The notes below the pieces were generated by a model, which saw only the letters and a program-made list of their open reading frames with translations, searched no databases and was not told the origin of the DNA. The position numbers and the translations under genes are program-made. Below, piece by piece: positions 62,424 to 64,000 of a DNA stretch of 64,000 bases. This stretch comes from DATAWK01 sp036267255 (GTDB lineage: Bacteria > Acidobacteriota > Terriglobia > Terriglobales > Acidobacteriaceae). The number at the start of each line of letters is the position of its first letter. Positions within the stretch are counted from its first letter, which is position 1. The DNA lies in assembly GCA_036267255.1 (NCBI GenBank), contig DATAWK010000031.1, positions 62,001 to 126,000 of the forward strand, given 5' to 3'.

Positions 62424-63082
62424 TAGGCGCTCTTTGCTCTCGTCCCCAAGGGCAGAAAGTATTGTGTTCCCCGCACGGGCTGGCTAAGTCTGCGGAGCAG
62501 CAATTGCAGGTCGTGATGGTTCTTTACGAAATCGATGTCGTCAGTGTTGACCACCAGCAGGTCGCTGGCCGTGTAATGAAAAAAGAAATGGTCGTAGGCA
62601 CGAGCTATCTGCTCCAGGTAGGTGTCGGAGATTTCGCGCTCGCCCACAGCGCCTTTGCGCCGCATTCGCGTCTTTAACGTACGCGGCGAGGCCTGCAGGT
62701 AGATGACTAAATCCGGCATGCCAACGTGCCGCGAGAATTGCTGATAATAGCGGTTATAGATGGCGAGTTCAGTATCGCTGAGGTTGAGCGACGCGAAGAT
62801 TTTGTCCTTCGCGAAGATGTAATCGGCAACCACAGGGGTGGGCGCATGGTGTGGAGCGAGCGCCTGCAATTGCTGATGTCGTGCATGCAGAAACCACATC
62901 TGCGTGGCGAAGGCCGTATCTTTTTCGCCACGATAGAAGCGCTGGAGGAAGGGATTGCCTTCCGGCTCCGCCATACACTGCGCATCCAGATGCTGGGCCA
63001 GCAGGCGAGCCAGCGTAGATTTTCCTGCACGGATGGGGCCTTCAATCGCAATATAACGATGCTGTTGCAAGAGGTTCGTCAT
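62423..63082 (-). CDS. deoxynucleoside kinase family protein
   Basis: This 219-residue protein matches the deoxyadenosine/deoxyguanosine kinase family, which phosphorylates salvaged deoxynucleosides. P-loop IEGPIRAGKSTLARLLA (residues about 13-29), the MAEPEGNPFLQRFY acidic site, VVADYIFAKDKIFA, the DLVIYLQASPRTLKTRMRRKG region and the LID arginines are present. ATG 63082 is supported by AAGGGAAG; 49 more upstream codons are open but overlap the polysaccharide deacetylase leader. Substrate preference is not readable. Confidence 0.9.
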   Translation of the reverse strand: MTNLLQQHRYIAIEGPIRAGKSTLARLLAQHLDAQCMAEPEGNPFLQRFYRGEKDTAFATQMWFLHARHQQLQALAPHHAPTPVVADYIFAKDKIFASLNLSDTELAIYNRYYQQFSRHVGMPDLVIYLQASPRTLKTRMRRKGAVGEREISDTYLEQIARAYDHFFFHYTASDLLVVNTDDIDFVKNHHDLQLLLRRLSQPVRGTQYFLPLGTRAKSA

Positions 63083-63204
63083 GAAATTCTTCCCTTCGTT
63101 TAGCGAATAAAACACGAAGATAACATCGACAAAAAGGCGAAGCAACTGCGAAGATCGGTACTCCGCAGATACTCCCCACCTAACTCCACTAGAATCAGTT
63201 CCGG

Positions 63205-63978
63205 ATGTCTGCAAATTTTTCTTACCCATCGATGACGAGCCTGGCTACGCGAGCAACGGCTGTAGGCGCTGCGGCCACGCTGGCTGCCGGGACCTACCTC
63301 TACGCAGGCATGGCACACACCTCGCAGATTTTTGGGTCGTGCGTGGTAGCACCGCGCAATCCGCGGCAGATTGCGCTGACCTATGACGATGGGCCAAATG
63401 AGCCTTATACACAGCAGTTGCTCGATTTGCTGGCCGAGCACCAGATTCGCGCAACTTTCTTCCTGATTGGCCGTTTTGTACGGCAACGGCCTGATCTGGC
63501 ACGTGCGATCGCCGTCAGTGGCCATCTGATCGGCAACCATACGATGACGCATCCGGTACTGCTGCTGCATTCGGCAAAGCGAGTGCGCGCGGAACTGGGA
63601 GATTGCAATGCGGTGCTGGAGGATACACTGGGCCAGGCTGTCCAATGGTTTCGTCCTCCCTATGGCGCACGTCGGCCTGTCGTATTGCGACTGGCGCGGG
63701 AGCTTGGTCTGACCCCGGTGCTGTGGAACGCCATGGGTTATGACTGGAAAAAAACGACTGCGGAGGCTGTCGAGGGGCATGTCTGGCGTGGATTCGAGCG
63801 CAATCAGCGGCGTGGGATGGCCAGCAATGTCCTGCTGCACGATGGCGGAGATACAGGTCCAGGCCAGGATCGCAGCCATACGATTGCAGCGACGCGAGCG
63901 CTGATCACGCGCTGGAAGCAAGTCTTTTCTGAACGGGACGAAACTTGCGAATTTGTCACGCCGGAGGCGTGGGCGTAA
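63205..63978 (+). CDS. polysaccharide deacetylase (NodB homology domain)
   Basis: This 257-residue metal-dependent deacetylase of carbohydrate esterase family 4 removes N- or O-acetyl groups from glycans. Motif 1 is IALTYDDGPNEPY (catalytic Asp and metal Asp), motif 2 is GNHTMTHP, motif 3 is FRPPYGARRP, and a later LLHDGG completes the site. A hydrophobic N-terminal segment (AVGAAATLAAGTYLYAG) suggests membrane anchoring or export. It diverges from the nucleoside kinase gene. The target could be peptidoglycan or the exopolysaccharide; neither is shown. Confidence 0.92.
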   Translation: MSANFSYPSMTSLATRATAVGAAATLAAGTYLYAGMAHTSQIFGSCVVAPRNPRQIALTYDDGPNEPYTQQLLDLLAEHQIRATFFLIGRFVRQRPDLARAIAVSGHLIGNHTMTHPVLLLHSAKRVRAELGDCNAVLEDTLGQAVQWFRPPYGARRPVVLRLARELGLTPVLWNAMGYDWKKTTAEAVEGHVWRGFERNQRRGMASNVLLHDGGDTGPGQDRSHTIAATRALITRWKQVFSERDETCEFVTPEAWA

Positions 63979-64000
63979 CCAACTGCGTGAAGGCGTTCCG

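Noticed and set aside
1..64000. CRISPR arrays, insertion sequences or prophage segments
   Set aside because: No regularly spaced repeats, transposase, integrase or phage structural genes were seen anywhere in the window.

Overview
This looks like a stretch of ordinary chromosome from a moderately GC-rich Gram-negative bacterium. Most genes are housekeeping genes, and outer-membrane export proteins (Wza-like, Wzi-like) and a lipoprotein signal are present. The gene mix and the protein flavour suggest an Acidobacteriota member (Terriglobia/Acidobacteriaceae-like). That assignment is inference; no rRNA or marker comparison was possible. I saw no integrase, transposase, CRISPR array or phage gene.

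Layout. 1-763: 5' part of a type III polyketide synthase. 966-7203: aldo/keto reductase, M29 aminopeptidase, then a GCS2 carboxylate-amine ligase, an ATP-grasp ligase and two esterases. 7216-10594: tig-clpP-clpX. 10764-12816: a mutarotase-like lipoprotein and a family 5 uracil-DNA glycosylase. 12837-17418: amtB-glnB-glnD. 17790: tRNA-Gly(CCC). 18082-29449: exopolysaccharide/capsule locus (Wzi, UDP-xylose synthase, UDP-glucose dehydrogenase, tyrosine kinase/chain-length regulator, Wza-like porin, two GT4 glycosyltransferases, acetyltransferase). 29535-33229: rho, rpoZ, comM/yifB. 33392-37112: PEP-mutase remnant, L-serine dehydratase, methyltransferase, thiolase. 37424-37645: a tiny lysine-rich peptide gene with its own strong promoter and terminator. 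37675-42691: rsmE, hrcA-grpE-dnaJ, a tagatose-bisphosphate aldolase-like gene. 43013-44673: XRE regulator, a frameshifted small membrane-protein gene, rph. 45076-48558: a kinase-plus-NtrC single-chain regulator and a small companion. 48686-57119: nitronate monooxygenase, LON-domain protein, TPR protein, thioesterase-mrp-mfd, galU. 57162-63978: a secreted repeat protein, bcp-mpg, panB-panC, SIMPL protein, deoxynucleoside kinase, polysaccharide deacetylase.

How they fit together. GalU, Ugd and Uxs together would make UDP-glucose, UDP-glucuronate and UDP-xylose for the polysaccharide locus. That locus lacks a visible initiating transferase, flippase and polymerase, so it must rely on genes elsewhere. 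AmtB, P-II and GlnD form a nitrogen-sensing unit. Trigger factor, ClpXP and HrcA/GrpE/DnaJ cover protein folding and turnover. The least ordinary items are the 23-residue lysine/alanine peptide at 37516, the amidoligase/esterase cluster at 3149-7203, the NtrB-NtrC-like fusion at 45076 with its companion at 48055, and the split small gene at 43670.
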